Notes: generated from the letters alone by a model not told the origin. Shown: positions 51,107-60,955, counted from the first letter of the stretch. The stretch: 64,000 nt of DNA from Arcobacter sp. F155 (GCF_004116455.1 NZ_PDJU01000011.1:57448-121447), one strand, 5' to 3'. Program-made: numbers and translations.

Positions 51107-51481
51107 TCACTTTATGTATGTCTTGCGGTCATATATTTTATTATTTATTGTTATTATTAAATAACCTTTCATGACATTATAGTGCTTGAACTTCATTATT
51201 TCTCCCACTTTAATATTATTTTTATTGTAAACTGATTTTGAAGATTGATAATGACCTCTTGAATTTCCAATAGTTACGTGGGGAATATCAGTTTTAAATC
51301 TAGAGTTTACAAAGACTTCAGTTATACAAATATTTTTGTAGTCTTTATTTGTAACTCTTTTATTTTTTATAATTTCTTTGTTTCCATCTTTATCATAAAT
51401 GGCTAAAGCATAAGCATTATAGATTTTAGAGTTGGCAAAAATTGAGCCAATAAGTATTAATAGTAATAATGAAACTTTCAT
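51107..51481 (-). CDS. Small secreted protein of unknown function
   Basis: A 124-residue protein with a signal peptide (about 1-16) and a beta-strand-rich, lysine-rich mature part with a single cysteine. I do not recognise the family. It stands alone on the minus strand with about 95 bp to the EAL-protein gene and 91 bp to the divergent TrpD2-like gene. Confidence 0.55.
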   Translation of the reverse strand: MKVSLLLLILIGSIFANSKIYNAYALAIYDKDGNKEIIKNKRVTNKDYKNICITEVFVNSRFKTDIPHVTIGNSRGHYQSSKSVYNKNNIKVGEIMKFKHYNVMKGYLIITINNKIYDRKTYIK

Positions 51482-51572
51482 AATGGTTTATTCTACAATA
51501 TAATTGCATATTTTTTGTGATTTAATTAACTTTTTGTGTTAAAATACAAAAAATATTTTATCTAGGACATTT

Positions 51573-52535
51573 ATGAATTTTTTTAAATATATAAAAGCCG
51601 TTGGAACGGGACCAAAATCAAATAGAGATTTAACAAAAGAAGAAATAATTGAAGCTATTCAAGGGATATTAGAACAAAAATGTGAACCTGAACAAGCTGC
51701 AGCTTTTTTAATGCTTTTAAGAGTGAAACTTGAAAGTGAAGAAGAGTTAGCTGGTTGTTTACAATCCTTTGACAAATATATTAAAAGAGAAAATATTCCA
51801 GAATCTATTGAATTAGGTTTTTCATATGATGGAAAAACAAAACAACCTTATCTTTTCCCTTTATATGGAAAGATATTAAAAGAGTTTTTTGAAAAAAACA
51901 ATCATATAAAACCACTTGATATTGTAATTAGTGGAGATTTCTGTCAACCAGCAAAAGAGGGAATTACTGTAAAAGATATTGCTACAAATATTGAGTTAGA
52001 AGACAATATTCATTTCTTTGATAGAAAAGATTATTTCAAAGAGTTATCTGATTTAACTGAACTTAGAAAAAAACTTTATATGAGAACAGTATTTAATACA
52101 ACAGAAAAACTTTTAAATCCTGCAAACTCTAAATACTCAATTACATCAGCTTTTCATAAACCATATGTAGAGAAATACACAAAACTTTTTGGAAGCAACT
52201 ATGAAAACCTTTTAATTTTAAAAGGGAATGAAGGTACAACAGAAGTTTTCTCTAACTTCAAATATTGGGTAAATGAAAATGGAAAAATCGAAGAAAAAAG
52301 CGTTGATTTAAAACAATTAGATATCAACTATACAAGAAAATTTGAAGATATCTCTTTAGAGCAAGCAATAGCATTTATTCAAAATCCTGATAAAGAAACA
52401 ATTAAATTAGCTAAGCTAAATGTAGCTATTTTACTATTTGCAGCAAATAGAGTTGATTCAATAAATGAAGCCTACAATATGTTAAATGAAGAAAAGAAAG
52501 GATTTTTAAGCTTCTTTAAAAACTTATTTTCATAA
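51573..52535 (+). CDS. TrpD2/YbiB-like anthranilate-phosphoribosyltransferase-fold protein
   Basis: A 320-residue protein. The N-terminal four-helix domain (K-Y-I-K-A-V-G-T-G-P-K-S-N-R-D-L-T, about 5-21, then E-Q-A-A-A-F-L-M-L-L-R-V-K) resembles YbiB/TrpD2. The remaining alpha/beta domain is related to anthranilate phosphoribosyltransferase but lacks the usual K-H-G-N and D-E PRPP motifs. YbiB-type proteins bind nucleic acid and do not act in tryptophan synthesis. It begins a plus-strand run of five genes. The role here is unknown. Confidence 0.75.
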   Translation: MNFFKYIKAVGTGPKSNRDLTKEEIIEAIQGILEQKCEPEQAAAFLMLLRVKLESEEELAGCLQSFDKYIKRENIPESIELGFSYDGKTKQPYLFPLYGKILKEFFEKNNHIKPLDIVISGDFCQPAKEGITVKDIATNIELEDNIHFFDRKDYFKELSDLTELRKKLYMRTVFNTTEKLLNPANSKYSITSAFHKPYVEKYTKLFGSNYENLLILKGNEGTTEVFSNFKYWVNENGKIEEKSVDLKQLDINYTRKFEDISLEQAIAFIQNPDKETIKLAKLNVAILLFAANRVDSINEAYNMLNEEKKGFLSFFKNLFS

Positions 52536-52570
52536 TATATAGTATTATATATTTAAGGATAAGTTATATT

Positions 52571-53053
52571 ATGAGTCTTGTATCTGGTTTATTTAATACT
52601 TTTTTTAATCCTGATAAAAAAACAAAAGAAGAAACTTCACAGAAAAATGAAGAGGAGTTTTCTTCTTTTTTTGAAAATGTTAATTATCAAGAGTTACTAG
52701 ATGACACCCTTGATACGATGAGTGATTTAGAAAAACAAGCTCACCTTGAAACACTTAAAGTTTTAAAAGAAATAGGTCTAAAAGAGGATGAACTTTATAT
52801 TATCAATTTTCATATTCTAAATAAAAATAGTCTAAATCATGAACTTCCTTTTACAGAGGATGAAGAGAAACTAATTGAAAAATATGACTCTTTATTTGAT
52901 TTTGCATTAGATACTATAAAAGATAGTAGAAAAAGACAATTGGGTTTTAAGAAGCTTCAGACTCAAACAAATATTACTGATGTTATGTTAAAGTCTTTAG
53001 ATATTCACAATAATAAAACAACTCAAGAATATATCCTTAAAGTTGAAACATAG
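52571..53053 (+). CDS. Conserved hypothetical protein (160 aa)
   Basis: An acidic, soluble, helix-rich protein with no recognised domain. A charged N-terminal region (about 15-40) is followed by predicted helices. AAGGA is upstream of the ATG. It lies 35 bp after the TrpD2-like gene and 9 bp before an 82-residue gene, so the three probably form an operon. No cysteines, signal peptide or membrane helix is present. Confidence 0.65.
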   Translation: MSLVSGLFNTFFNPDKKTKEETSQKNEEEFSSFFENVNYQELLDDTLDTMSDLEKQAHLETLKVLKEIGLKEDELYIINFHILNKNSLNHELPFTEDEEKLIEKYDSLFDFALDTIKDSRKRQLGFKKLQTQTNITDVMLKSLDIHNNKTTQEYILKVET

Positions 53054-53062
53054 GAGAAAAGA

Positions 53063-53311
53063 ATGGGTTATCACGATTTATTTTCAGGTTTTAAAAATAG
53101 TCTTAGTTATATGGGGCAAGCACAAGGTAGAATACAAGAAGGGTTTTATCGAGCCTATGATAAAGAAAATCCTATAACACCACAGCAAAGTGCTGATTTC
53201 ACCTCTGCTTTTGTAGAGGAAGATTTTGCAGCAAGACTTGCAGAAGCTCAATTAAAAGCATTAAAGTCTCATGATGAGATGACTCAAACTCTAATTAATA
53301 TAAAATCTTAA
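53063..53311 (+). CDS. Conserved hypothetical small protein (82 aa)
   Basis: A soluble 82-residue protein starting ATGGGT with AGGAGA upstream, a strong ribosome-binding site. The C-terminal half (A-F-V-E-E-D-F-A-A-R-L-A-E-A-Q-L-K-A-L) is a long amphipathic helix. I do not recognise it. It follows the 160-residue gene by 9 bp and may be its partner. Confidence 0.62.
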   Translation: MGYHDLFSGFKNSLSYMGQAQGRIQEGFYRAYDKENPITPQQSADFTSAFVEEDFAARLAEAQLKALKSHDEMTQTLINIKS

Positions 53312-53360
53312 ATAAATGAAAATTACTTTTTAAGTATAATATCCTTTTTATAAAGGATTT

Positions 53361-53993
53361 ATGCTGTTTGACTTATTAAACTTAACATTATTAGCTGTTT
53401 TTATTCCTACATTTTTTATTGTTTCTATTACTCCTGGTATGTGTATGACCTTAGCTTTAAGCATGGGAATGAGTATTGGTTTAAAAAGAACATTTTTTAT
53501 GATGTATGGAGAACTTATTGGCGTAGGGTTAGTTGCAAGTGCATCAGTTATTGGGGTTGCAACTATAATGCTAAAATACCCAACTATATTTTTAGTTTTA
53601 AAGTATGGTGGTGGAGCTTATTTAGCTTATCTTGGTATTCAAATGTGGATGTCAAAGGGAAAAATGGCTGTTAGTTTAGATGAGTGCTCTTATAGTGTTT
53701 CAAGAAAGAACTTAGCTTTGCAAGGGTTTTTAACAGCAATTGCAAATCCAAAAGGTTGGGCATTTTTTATTGCTTTACTTCCTCCTTTTATCGATAAAAA
53801 TTTAGAATTAGCTCCACAGCTTTCAGTTCTTCTTTTAATAATACTGTTCTTAGAGTTTATGTGTTTGATTATCTATGCAAGTGGTGGAACAACTCTTAGA
53901 AAACTTTTGCAAAATAGTAATAATGTAAAACTAATAAATAAAATTGCAGGAACTATGATGATAGGAATAGGAATTTGGCTAGCTTCTAGTTAA
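53361..53993 (+). CDS. LysE/RhtB-family amino-acid exporter
   Basis: A 210-residue six-helix protein. The N-terminal T-P-G-M-C-M-T-L-A-L-S-M-G-M-S-I-G-L-K-R and Y-G-G-G-A-Y-L-A-Y-L-G-I-Q-M-W are characteristic of the LysE/RhtB superfamily, as is N-P-K-G-W-A-F-F. It exports amino acids or related small molecules. It is 7 bp upstream of a VTT/DedA-like gene. Confidence 0.9.
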   Translation: MLFDLLNLTLLAVFIPTFFIVSITPGMCMTLALSMGMSIGLKRTFFMMYGELIGVGLVASASVIGVATIMLKYPTIFLVLKYGGGAYLAYLGIQMWMSKGKMAVSLDECSYSVSRKNLALQGFLTAIANPKGWAFFIALLPPFIDKNLELAPQLSVLLLIILFLEFMCLIIYASGGTTLRKLLQNSNNVKLINKIAGTMMIGIGIWLASS

Positions 53994-54000
53994 GAGTAAA

Positions 54001-54663
54001 ATGAAACTACTAATCAAATCTATTCTAATTTTAGCAACTATTTTTACAACAACACTTCTTATTATAAAGTTTAGTGGAGTTTTAACTGTTGAAGATATAA
54101 AAGAAATCTTCGCTACATTGAAGTCACAACCTTCTTATATTTTAGGAGGTTTAATTGTTTTACTTCTTTTTGTAGATTTATTTATTGCCGTTCCAACTAT
54201 GACAATTATTATCCTTGCAGGGTATTTTATTGGTTTTGAATTGGCTGTGTTTTATACTTTTTTAGGACTTTTTTCAGCTTCTTTTACAGGTTACTTTTTA
54301 TCAAGAAAACATGGTAAAAAGATTTTAGATAAACTTTCAAGTGATGAAGAACAAAAGTTAGAGATGACAGAACTTTTTAATAAATATGGAGTTTTAGTTT
54401 TAATTCTTTCAAGAGCTGTTCCTATGCTTCCTGAAATCTCTTCATGTTTAGCTGGAACTTGTAAAATGTCTTTTAAAAGATTCTTTTTTGCTTGGTCTTT
54501 AGGAACTATTCCATATTTATGTGTGATTGCATATGCAGGTTCTATTTCAAAACTTGATGACCCTATGCCTGCTATTTATGCAGCATTAGGTGTGACATTT
54601 GTTTTTTGGTTTTTATGGCTAATTTTTATGAAAAAGAATGGAATAAAGCTAAGAAATAAATAG
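54001..54663 (+). CDS. TVP38/TMEM64-type (VTT domain) membrane protein
   Basis: A 220-residue polytopic protein of the DedA superfamily, TVP38-like branch. The re-entrant segment A-V-P-T-M-T-I-I-I-L-A-G-Y and the L-S-R-A-V-P-M-L-P-E-I-S-S-C-L-A-G loop (in place of G-R-x-x-P-x-x-R-x-x) mark the VTT domain. It is probably translationally linked to the LysE gene and ends in a strong terminator. The transported or flipped molecule is unknown. Confidence 0.85.
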   Translation: MKLLIKSILILATIFTTTLLIIKFSGVLTVEDIKEIFATLKSQPSYILGGLIVLLLFVDLFIAVPTMTIIILAGYFIGFELAVFYTFLGLFSASFTGYFLSRKHGKKILDKLSSDEEQKLEMTELFNKYGVLVLILSRAVPMLPEISSCLAGTCKMSFKRFFFAWSLGTIPYLCVIAYAGSISKLDDPMPAIYAALGVTFVFWFLWLIFMKKNGIKLRNK

Positions 54664-54664
54664 T

Positions 54665-54697
54665 TTAATTCACAAAGAAAAACTCTTTGTGAATTAA
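54665..54697. terminator. Strong bidirectional terminator
   Basis: TTAATTCACAAAGA (54665-54678) and TCTTTGTGAATTAA (54684-54697) form a perfect 14-bp stem with a 5-base loop, between the convergent VTT gene and the aap operon. GTTTT follows on the plus strand. Confidence 0.85.
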
Positions 54698-54700
54698 GTT

Positions 54701-55447
54701 TTAATGATCTAAAATTTGTTCTAAGAATAGTTTTAATCTATCAGATTGAGGATTTTCAAAGAATTCTTCAGGGGTATTTTCTTCTACAATTTGCCCTGCA
54801 TCCATAAAGATAACTCTATCTGCGACCTTTTTTGCAAACCCCATCTCATGTGTAACACAAACCATAGTAATACCTTCATCTGCTAATTCAACCATTACAT
54901 CAAGAACTTCCCCAATCATCTCTGGGTCTAGTGCTGAAGTTGGTTCATCAAAAAGCATTATCTCTGGATTATTACAAAGACATCTTGCAATTGCAACCCT
55001 TTGTTGTTGCCCACCTGATAATTGATTTGGATATTTATGAGCTTGCTCTGCAATTTTTACTCTTTCTAAATAGTGCATTGCAGTTTCAATAGCTTCATTT
55101 CTAGGTTTTTTAGATACCCACGTTGGAGCAAGAATCAGGTTTTCTAAGATTGAAAGGTGAGGGAATAGGTTAAAGTGTTGGAAAACCATTCCTACATGAG
55201 TTCTAATCTCTCTAATTCTTTTTACATCTTCTGTTAATTCTAAACCATTTATAACAATTTGTCCTTCTTGGAATTGTTCTAGTCTATTCATACATCGAAT
55301 AGTAGTAGATTTACCAGAACCAGAAGGTCCACAAATTACAATTTTCTCACCTTTTTTTACTTTTAAATTAACATCTTTTAAAACGTGGAAATCACCATAC
55401 CACTTATTTACATTGTTCATTTCTATCATATATTCTAATTCACTCAT
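54701..55447 (-). CDS. aapP: Amino-acid ABC transporter ATPase AapP
   Basis: A 248-residue polar-amino-acid ABC ATPase: Walker [11 protein letters not shown]-loop [10 protein letters not shown], signature L-S-G-G-Q-Q-Q-R, Walker [14 protein letters not shown] and H-loop C-V-T-H-E-M are intact. It energises the permease pair encoded upstream. It follows the second permease gene by 9 bp. Confidence 0.92.
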   Translation of the reverse strand: MSELEYMIEMNNVNKWYGDFHVLKDVNLKVKKGEKIVICGPSGSGKSTTIRCMNRLEQFQEGQIVINGLELTEDVKRIREIRTHVGMVFQHFNLFPHLSILENLILAPTWVSKKPRNEAIETAMHYLERVKIAEQAHKYPNQLSGGQQQRVAIARCLCNNPEIMLFDEPTSALDPEMIGEVLDVMVELADEGITMVCVTHEMGFAKKVADRVIFMDAGQIVEENTPEEFFENPQSDRLKLFLEQILDH

Positions 55448-55456
55448 TATGTTTTC

Positions 55457-56536
55457 CTATTTGTGATCTGTGTTAAATTTTTCTTCAATTGATTTAGCAT
55501 ATTTAGACATACTAAAACAAATAACCCAGTAAATAAAGGTTACAAATACATATCCTTCTGTTTCAAATCCTAACCAATTTGGGTCTGTTGATGTTAATGT
55601 AACCATTGCTAAAACATCAAATAATCCAATAATTAATACTAATGTTGTATCTTTAAATAAAGAGATAAATGAACCAACAATATTTGGAATTGAAATTTTA
55701 AGTGCTTGAGGTAAAATAATTAGCCCCATCGTTTGCCAATAATTTAATCCTATTGAATCAGCAGCTTCATATTGACCTTTTGGAATAGCTTGAAGACCAC
55801 CTCTAATAACTTCTGCAATATAAGCAGCTTGGAAAAGTGTAATACCAATTAATGCTCTAAGAAGTTTATCAAAGTCCATATTCTCTGGAAAGAATAGTGG
55901 CAAAATAACTGATGACATGAATAATAGAGTAATTAAAGGAACACCTCTAATAAACTCAATATACATAACACTTATTGTTCTAATAATTGGCATATTTGAT
56001 TGTCTACCAAGAGCAAAGACAATACCAATAGGGAAAGAAACAATAATACCAACAGCAGCTACAACAATAGTAAGTAGTAATCCACCCCATTTAGTTGTAG
56101 GAATAATCTCTAAACCAAAGCCACCATAAAGTAAAACTACTGAGATAATAGGAAAAGAGATAATAATAAATGCTCTAGCAAGAGTATTATTTATATTTCT
56201 AAATCCAATTGTATATAAAATAAAGATTGCAAGTACTAAGTTTGGTCTCCAGTATTGTTCTTCTGGATAGAAACCATAGATAAACTGATTGAATTTTTCA
56301 TAAATAAAAATCCATCTAGCACCATCTTTTGTAATCTCTTCTTTTGTTCCACTCCATGTTGCATCAAAAATCATCCAATCAAGTAGAGGTGGAACTGTTA
56401 TATATAAAAGGATAAAAGACAGTATTGTTAAAATAGAACTAATAATATCTGAAAATAGATTCTCTTTTAACCAGTGAACTAATCCTTTTGTTCCTGAAGG
56501 AGCAGGACGAGCTTGTTTTGTTTCATAAATTGCCAT
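55457..56536 (-). CDS. aapM: General amino-acid ABC permease AapM
   Basis: A 359-residue permease with a long N-terminal extension before the His/Glu/Gln-type permease domain, a trait of AapM/BztC. The EAA loop reads E-A-A-D-S-I-G-L-N-Y-W-Q-T-M-G-L-I-I-L-P-Q-A. It forms the membrane channel with AapQ. It starts 2 bp after the aapQ stop. Confidence 0.88.
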   Translation of the reverse strand: MAIYETKQARPAPSGTKGLVHWLKENLFSDIISSILTILSFILLYITVPPLLDWMIFDATWSGTKEEITKDGARWIFIYEKFNQFIYGFYPEEQYWRPNLVLAIFILYTIGFRNINNTLARAFIIISFPIISVVLLYGGFGLEIIPTTKWGGLLLTIVVAAVGIIVSFPIGIVFALGRQSNMPIIRTISVMYIEFIRGVPLITLLFMSSVILPLFFPENMDFDKLLRALIGITLFQAAYIAEVIRGGLQAIPKGQYEAADSIGLNYWQTMGLIILPQALKISIPNIVGSFISLFKDTTLVLIIGLFDVLAMVTLTSTDPNWLGFETEGYVFVTFIYWVICFSMSKYAKSIEEKFNTDHK

Positions 56537-56538
56537 CT

Positions 56539-57723
56539 CTATCTCTCCTTAATCTTTATTTTTTCATTAATATAGTTCATGATAATTGAGATAACTATAC
56601 TAATTGTTAAATAAACAGCCATTGTCATTAGAATAATTTCAATTGCTTGTCCAACTTGGTTTAAAGAAGTTCCTGCGAAGATTGTTACTAACTCTGGATA
56701 ACCAATTGCCGTGGCTAGTGAAGAGTTTTTAGTCAAGTTAAGATATTGATTAATCACAGGTGGAATAATAACTCTTAGTGCTTGTGGTAAAACAACTTTT
56801 TTTAAGATTATATGCTCTTTTAATCCTAATGCATGAGCTGCTTCTTTTTGTCCCTTTGGTACTGCTTCAATACCAGCTCTAACTGCTTCAGCAATATATG
56901 TTGCTGTATAAATACTAAGAGCAAAAGCAAGTGCAAGAAGTTCTGGAATTAAAGTCCAACCACCTGTAAAGTTAAAGCCTTTAAGTTCGGCATACTCTAA
57001 AGTTGCAGGTGTTCCACTTACAAAGAATACTAAAGTTGGTGCAGCTATTAAAATAGCTAAAGAAGTCCATGCAACAGGAAACTCTTCTCCTGTTTCATCA
57101 TGTTTTTTTCTTGCCCATTTTACTAAATACGCACATGCAATAACTGCTAAAATAAAAGCAATGATAACAGCTATAAAACCACTTTCTAAAATAGGTTTAG
57201 GAATATAAAGACCTCTATTATTAAAGAAAATAGAATCAAAATAATTGATTGATTGCCTAGGACTAGGCAGTGAAGCTAATACAACATTATACCAAAATAG
57301 TATTTGTAGAAGAATAGGAATATTCCTAAACGTTTCAACATATACCATACAAAGTTTAGAAATCATAAAGTTTTTAGAAAGTCTTCCAATTCCAATTAAA
57401 AGACCAAGTATTGAAGCAAAAAATATACCAATAGCAGAAACTAAAATAGTATTTAATAACCCAACAATAAAAACTTTTCCATGAGAGTTTGATTCATCAT
57501 ACTCAATAAGTGATTGTACGATTCCAAATCCGGCTTCACTACTTAAAAAGTCAAACCCTGTATTAATCCCACGTTTTTCAATATTTATAAACATATTATT
57601 TAAAATAAAATATGTAAATATAAATATCCCTGCAAGTGCAAGTATTTGATAAATGATAGCTCTTTTTTCAGGATTGTTATAAAAGGCTACATTTTCCTGA
57701 GGTTCTTTTTTTATTTTTTTCAT
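56539..57723 (-). CDS. aapQ: General amino-acid ABC permease AapQ
   Basis: A 394-residue permease with a large inserted region between early helices, as in AapQ/BztB, and the EAA loop E-A-A-H-A-L-G-L-K-E-H-I-I-L-K-K-V-V-L-P-Q-A. Helices include the R-N-I-P-I-L-L-Q segment typical of this family. It is separated from aapJ by a 75-bp gap that carries a strong hairpin. Confidence 0.88.
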   Translation of the reverse strand: MKKIKKEPQENVAFYNNPEKRAIIYQILALAGIFIFTYFILNNMFINIEKRGINTGFDFLSSEAGFGIVQSLIEYDESNSHGKVFIVGLLNTILVSAIGIFFASILGLLIGIGRLSKNFMISKLCMVYVETFRNIPILLQILFWYNVVLASLPSPRQSINYFDSIFFNNRGLYIPKPILESGFIAVIIAFILAVIACAYLVKWARKKHDETGEEFPVAWTSLAILIAAPTLVFFVSGTPATLEYAELKGFNFTGGWTLIPELLALAFALSIYTATYIAEAVRAGIEAVPKGQKEAAHALGLKEHIILKKVVLPQALRVIIPPVINQYLNLTKNSSLATAIGYPELVTIFAGTSLNQVGQAIEIILMTMAVYLTISIVISIIMNYINEKIKIKER

Positions 57724-57740
57724 TTTTTTACCTTGTCATT

Positions 57741-57767
57741 AAAAGAAGAAGAAAATCTTCTTCTTTT
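57741..57767 (-). terminator. Intercistronic hairpin between aapJ and aapQ (attenuator-like)
   Basis: AAAAGAAGAAGA and TCTTCTTCTTTT form a perfect 12-bp stem with a 3-base loop between the binding-protein and permease genes. On the minus strand the stem ends in TTTT, so it could partly terminate transcription or stabilise the aapJ message. Confidence 0.7.
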
Positions 57768-57798
57768 GTATTAAATAAAATAAGTATTTCTACTTTTT

Positions 57799-58818
57799 TT
57801 ATCTAATTGGTGCTCCATATTGTAAACCACCATCTTTCCAAAGTTTATTTAAACCTCTGTCAATTTTTAATGGAGAGTCTTTTCCAACATTTCTATCAAA
57901 TACTTCTCCATAGTTACCAACTTGCTTGATAATATTATAAGCCCATTTTGCATCAAGACCCATTTGCTCACCAATATTTGATGAAGTTCCTAATAATCTT
58001 TTTACATTTGGATTGTTAGATTTTAACATTTCATCAACATTTTTAGAAGTAATACCTAATTCTTCTGCATTTAACATTGCAATATGAGTCCATTTTGCGA
58101 TATTAAACCATTTGTCATCACCTTGTCTAACAACAGGACCTAAAGGCTCTTTTGAAATAATTTCAGGTAAAACAATTGCAGAGTTTGGATCTTTTAGTTT
58201 TGTTCTTAAAGCATATAATTGAGAAGCATCAGAAGTAATAACATCACATCTTCCAGCTTTAAAACCTTCAATTGTTTGAGCTGTAGTATCATATGTAATT
58301 GGAGTATACGCCATGTTGTTTGCTTTGAAGTAATCAGTTAAGTTAAGTTCAGTAGTAGTTCCTGCTTGAATACAAAATGCAGCTCCATCAAGCTCTTTAG
58401 CAGATTTTACACCAAGGTCTTTTTTTACCATGAAACCTTGTCCATCATAATAGTTAACAGCAACAAAGTTTAATCCTAAAGAAGTATCTCTAGTTGCAGT
58501 CCAAGTTGTGTTTCTTGAAAGAACATCAATTTCACCACTTTGTAAAGCAGTAAATCTCTCTTTTGCATTTAAGTGAGCATATTTAACTTTAGATGCATCA
58601 CCTAAAACTGCTGCCGCTACAGCTTTACAAAAATCAACATCCATACCTTTCCAAACACCATCTGTATCAGGAGCAGCAAATCCAGGAAGACCAGTATTTA
58701 GTCCACAACTTAAGTAACCTTTCTTCTTCGTATCGTCAAGTGTATCTGCCATAGATACCGATGCAGTCATTGCTAAAGCAGCAAGACTTAATGTAACAGT
58801 TTTAAGTAATTTCATCAT
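57799..58818 (-). CDS. aapJ: Periplasmic general amino-acid-binding protein AapJ
   Basis: A 339-residue binding protein: a signal peptide (about 1-24, cleavage after S-M-A) and a mature SBP_bac_3 fold of the AapJ/BztA type (C-G-L-N-T-G-L-P-G-F, G-M-D-V-D-F-C-K-A-V-A-A-A, L-N-A-K-E-R-F-T-A-L-Q-S-G-E-I-D). It delivers polar amino acids to AapQM. Two adjacent ATGs (58818, 58815) follow AAAAAGGA; either could be used. It heads the operon and has its own upstream promoter region. Confidence 0.92.
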   Translation of the reverse strand: MMKLLKTVTLSLAALAMTASVSMADTLDDTKKKGYLSCGLNTGLPGFAAPDTDGVWKGMDVDFCKAVAAAVLGDASKVKYAHLNAKERFTALQSGEIDVLSRNTTWTATRDTSLGLNFVAVNYYDGQGFMVKKDLGVKSAKELDGAAFCIQAGTTTELNLTDYFKANNMAYTPITYDTTAQTIEGFKAGRCDVITSDASQLYALRTKLKDPNSAIVLPEIISKEPLGPVVRQGDDKWFNIAKWTHIAMLNAEELGITSKNVDEMLKSNNPNVKRLLGTSSNIGEQMGLDAKWAYNIIKQVGNYGEVFDRNVGKDSPLKIDRGLNKLWKDGGLQYGAPIR

Positions 58819-59047
58819 TTCATCCTTTTTTTATTTTTCACAACAAAATTATATATTCTAAATATAGCAATTGTGTAGCAAATACAATTATATTGTAAAA
58901 AATTACCTACTTTTAAAAACTTTTGTATAATTAATGTGCAATTTTGATATTACTTCCTTCTTATTTAATATGTAAATTAGCACCTAAATATTTGTCAAAT
59001 TTAAGGGGATTTATATTAAGCTTAGGAAAATTTAAATTGGAGCATTT
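58819..59047. promoter_or_regulatory. Divergent promoter region aapJ / moaA
   Basis: The longest gene-free stretch in the window (229 bp). On the minus strand a TATAAT (complement of 58848-58853) sits near aapJ. On the plus strand TATAAT at 58925-58930 could serve moaA, giving a leader of about 110 bases. No known riboswitch or repeat is evident. Confidence 0.45.
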
Positions 59048-60016
59048 ATGCTAGTAGATGGATTTGGTAGAAAAGTAGACTATCTAAGGGTTTCAGTTAC
59101 AGAAAGATGTAACTTTAGATGCCAATATTGTATGCCAGAAAAACCATTCTCTTGGGTACCTAAAGAAGAGTTATTAAGCTATGAAGATTTATTTGAATTT
59201 ATAAAAGTTGGAATAGATGAAGGTATCAAGAAAGTAAGAATTACTGGTGGAGAACCTTTATTAAGAGAAGGTTTAGAAAACTTTATAGAAATGATAGCTA
59301 CATATAAAGAAGATATAGATTTAGCACTTACAACAAATGGGTTTTTATTAGACCAAGCAGCACAAAAACTAAAAGATGCAGGACTTAAAAGAATTAATGT
59401 TTCTTTAGACTCATTAAAAGAAGATGTAGCTGCAAAAGTAGCACAAAAAAATGTTTTAAAGAAAGTTCTAAAAGGAATTGAAGCTGCCCATAAAGTAGGT
59501 TTAAAAATAAAAATAAATTGTGTACCTATGCAAGGAATAAATGATACAGAGTTAGTAGATATTTTAGAATTCTGTAAAGAAAAAGGTTATCCTGTTAGAT
59601 TTATTGAGTATATGGAAAACTCTCATGCAAAAGATACTGCAAAGGGTTTAACAAGTGATGAAATTCAAGAAATAATTAGAAAATCATATAACTTTACAAA
59701 AGAAGAAAGAACTGGTTCTTCACCTTCTCAAGATTATAAATTAGAAGATGGCTATGTCTTTGGTATTATTGAACCTCATAAAGATGATTTCTGTGCAACA
59801 TGTAATAGAATTAGATTAACTGCAAGTGGTGTATTAATTCCATGTTTATATTTTGAAGATGCACAAAGTATTAAAGAAGCAATTCAAGCAAGGGATATCA
59901 AAAAAGCAGCAGCTATATTAAAAGATGTTTTAGCAAATAAACCAGAAAAAAATAAGTGGTCATCTGAGGACTCTACTGAGACTTCAACTAGAGCATTTTA
60001 TGAAACAGGGGGATGA
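59048..60016 (+). CDS. moaA: GTP 3',8-cyclase (molybdenum cofactor biosynthesis)
   Basis: A radical-SAM enzyme that rearranges GTP in the first step of molybdopterin synthesis. The N-terminal cluster cysteines are Cys21, Cys25 and Cys28 in C-N-F-R-C-Q-Y-C. The second MoaA-specific [4Fe-4S] site is Cys249, Cys252 and Cys266. The C-terminal Gly-Gly needed for activity is present (E-T-G-G). Its 322 residues fit the family. GGAG precedes the ATG. No other mo genes are adjacent. Confidence 0.96.
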   Translation: MLVDGFGRKVDYLRVSVTERCNFRCQYCMPEKPFSWVPKEELLSYEDLFEFIKVGIDEGIKKVRITGGEPLLREGLENFIEMIATYKEDIDLALTTNGFLLDQAAQKLKDAGLKRINVSLDSLKEDVAAKVAQKNVLKKVLKGIEAAHKVGLKIKINCVPMQGINDTELVDILEFCKEKGYPVRFIEYMENSHAKDTAKGLTSDEIQEIIRKSYNFTKEERTGSSPSQDYKLEDGYVFGIIEPHKDDFCATCNRIRLTASGVLIPCLYFEDAQSIKEAIQARDIKKAAAILKDVLANKPEKNKWSSEDSTETSTRAFYETGG

Positions 60017-60020
60017 TAGG

Positions 60021-60845
60021 TTAGAAACCTATTTTCTTTCTTTTCCCTAACTCTTTTAGTGTTTTAAGTTCTTGCTTTCTACTTACATTATAAAACTCTA
60101 CAAATAGTCCTATTGCATTTGATTTTAAATGAATATGAGAATCTTTAATTGTATCACTAGCTACTAAGTATTCATTGTTTACATTCTTTTCTACTTTTTT
60201 ATAATCATCATAAAGAGTCTCAATTTGTATTCTAAGAGATAAAAACTCTTTTCTATTATCTGAGATAATTCCAACATAATAAGAACTACCTGCTTTTTTA
60301 GTAAACTTTTGGTTTGTTTTACTTGTATCAATATTTAATTCTTTAATAAGTTGTGCAAACTTGATATCTTGTTGTTCACCTAAATCATTATCCAATAAAA
60401 ATTTACAAACTTCTTCTGATTTTTTTAATCCAAAGTCATAAGTTATACCATCAGTTAAAACTATTTCTGAGTTATCTTTTAATAAAAATGTAACTTGAAA
60501 AGATGAGTAGAAGTTTCCAAGTAGATAATTTATTTCTGTTTTAATATCTTTAATATCTTCTAGTTTAATTTTCTCTTCTTTATTGTTTTTATTATTGTCG
60601 CTAAAGTGCCAAGAAATAAATGTATCATCAATATTTATTTCAATAGTTCTTTTTATAAATGTTACATAAACAGTAGAAGCAATTTGAAAAGCACATAATG
60701 CAAGTGCAGCAAAAAAAAGAATAGAGTAGATTCCACCTTGTTGAATATGACCTTGATACATTACTGATGCAAATAGTGAGAATGCAACAAGCATAAAAAG
60801 TTTGTATGAGTAGGCTTTATCTAAATTTAGTTTCAGTGATTGCAT
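60021..60845 (-). CDS. Membrane-anchored protein of unknown function
   Basis: A 274-residue protein with two N-terminal membrane helices (about 16-30 and 38-62) followed by a cytoplasmic domain whose first part looks like a PH-like beta-strand module (I-E-I-N-I-D-D-T-F-I-S-W). The C-terminal region is charged. I do not recognise a named family. It is convergent with moaA, with 4 bp between stops, and divergent from rpsO. Confidence 0.6.
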   Translation of the reverse strand: MQSLKLNLDKAYSYKLFMLVAFSLFASVMYQGHIQQGGIYSILFFAALALCAFQIASTVYVTFIKRTIEINIDDTFISWHFSDNNKNNKEEKIKLEDIKDIKTEINYLLGNFYSSFQVTFLLKDNSEIVLTDGITYDFGLKKSEEVCKFLLDNDLGEQQDIKFAQLIKELNIDTSKTNQKFTKKAGSSYYVGIISDNRKEFLSLRIQIETLYDDYKKVEKNVNNEYLVASDTIKDSHIHLKSNAIGLFVEFYNVSRKQELKTLKELGKRKKIGF

Positions 60846-60955
60846 TTGATGACCTTTTCTTTGTGTTTGCGTATTATAGTTTACTTTGTTTAAATTTAAC
60901 TAAGATTTATAGAAAATTAGTTTTTTCCTTAAAGAAAGATTAATATAGTTTAAGA

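Noticed and set aside
52530..52560. AT-only inverted repeat between the TrpD2-like gene and the next gene
   Set aside because: A stem made only of A and T pairs is expected by chance in this composition.
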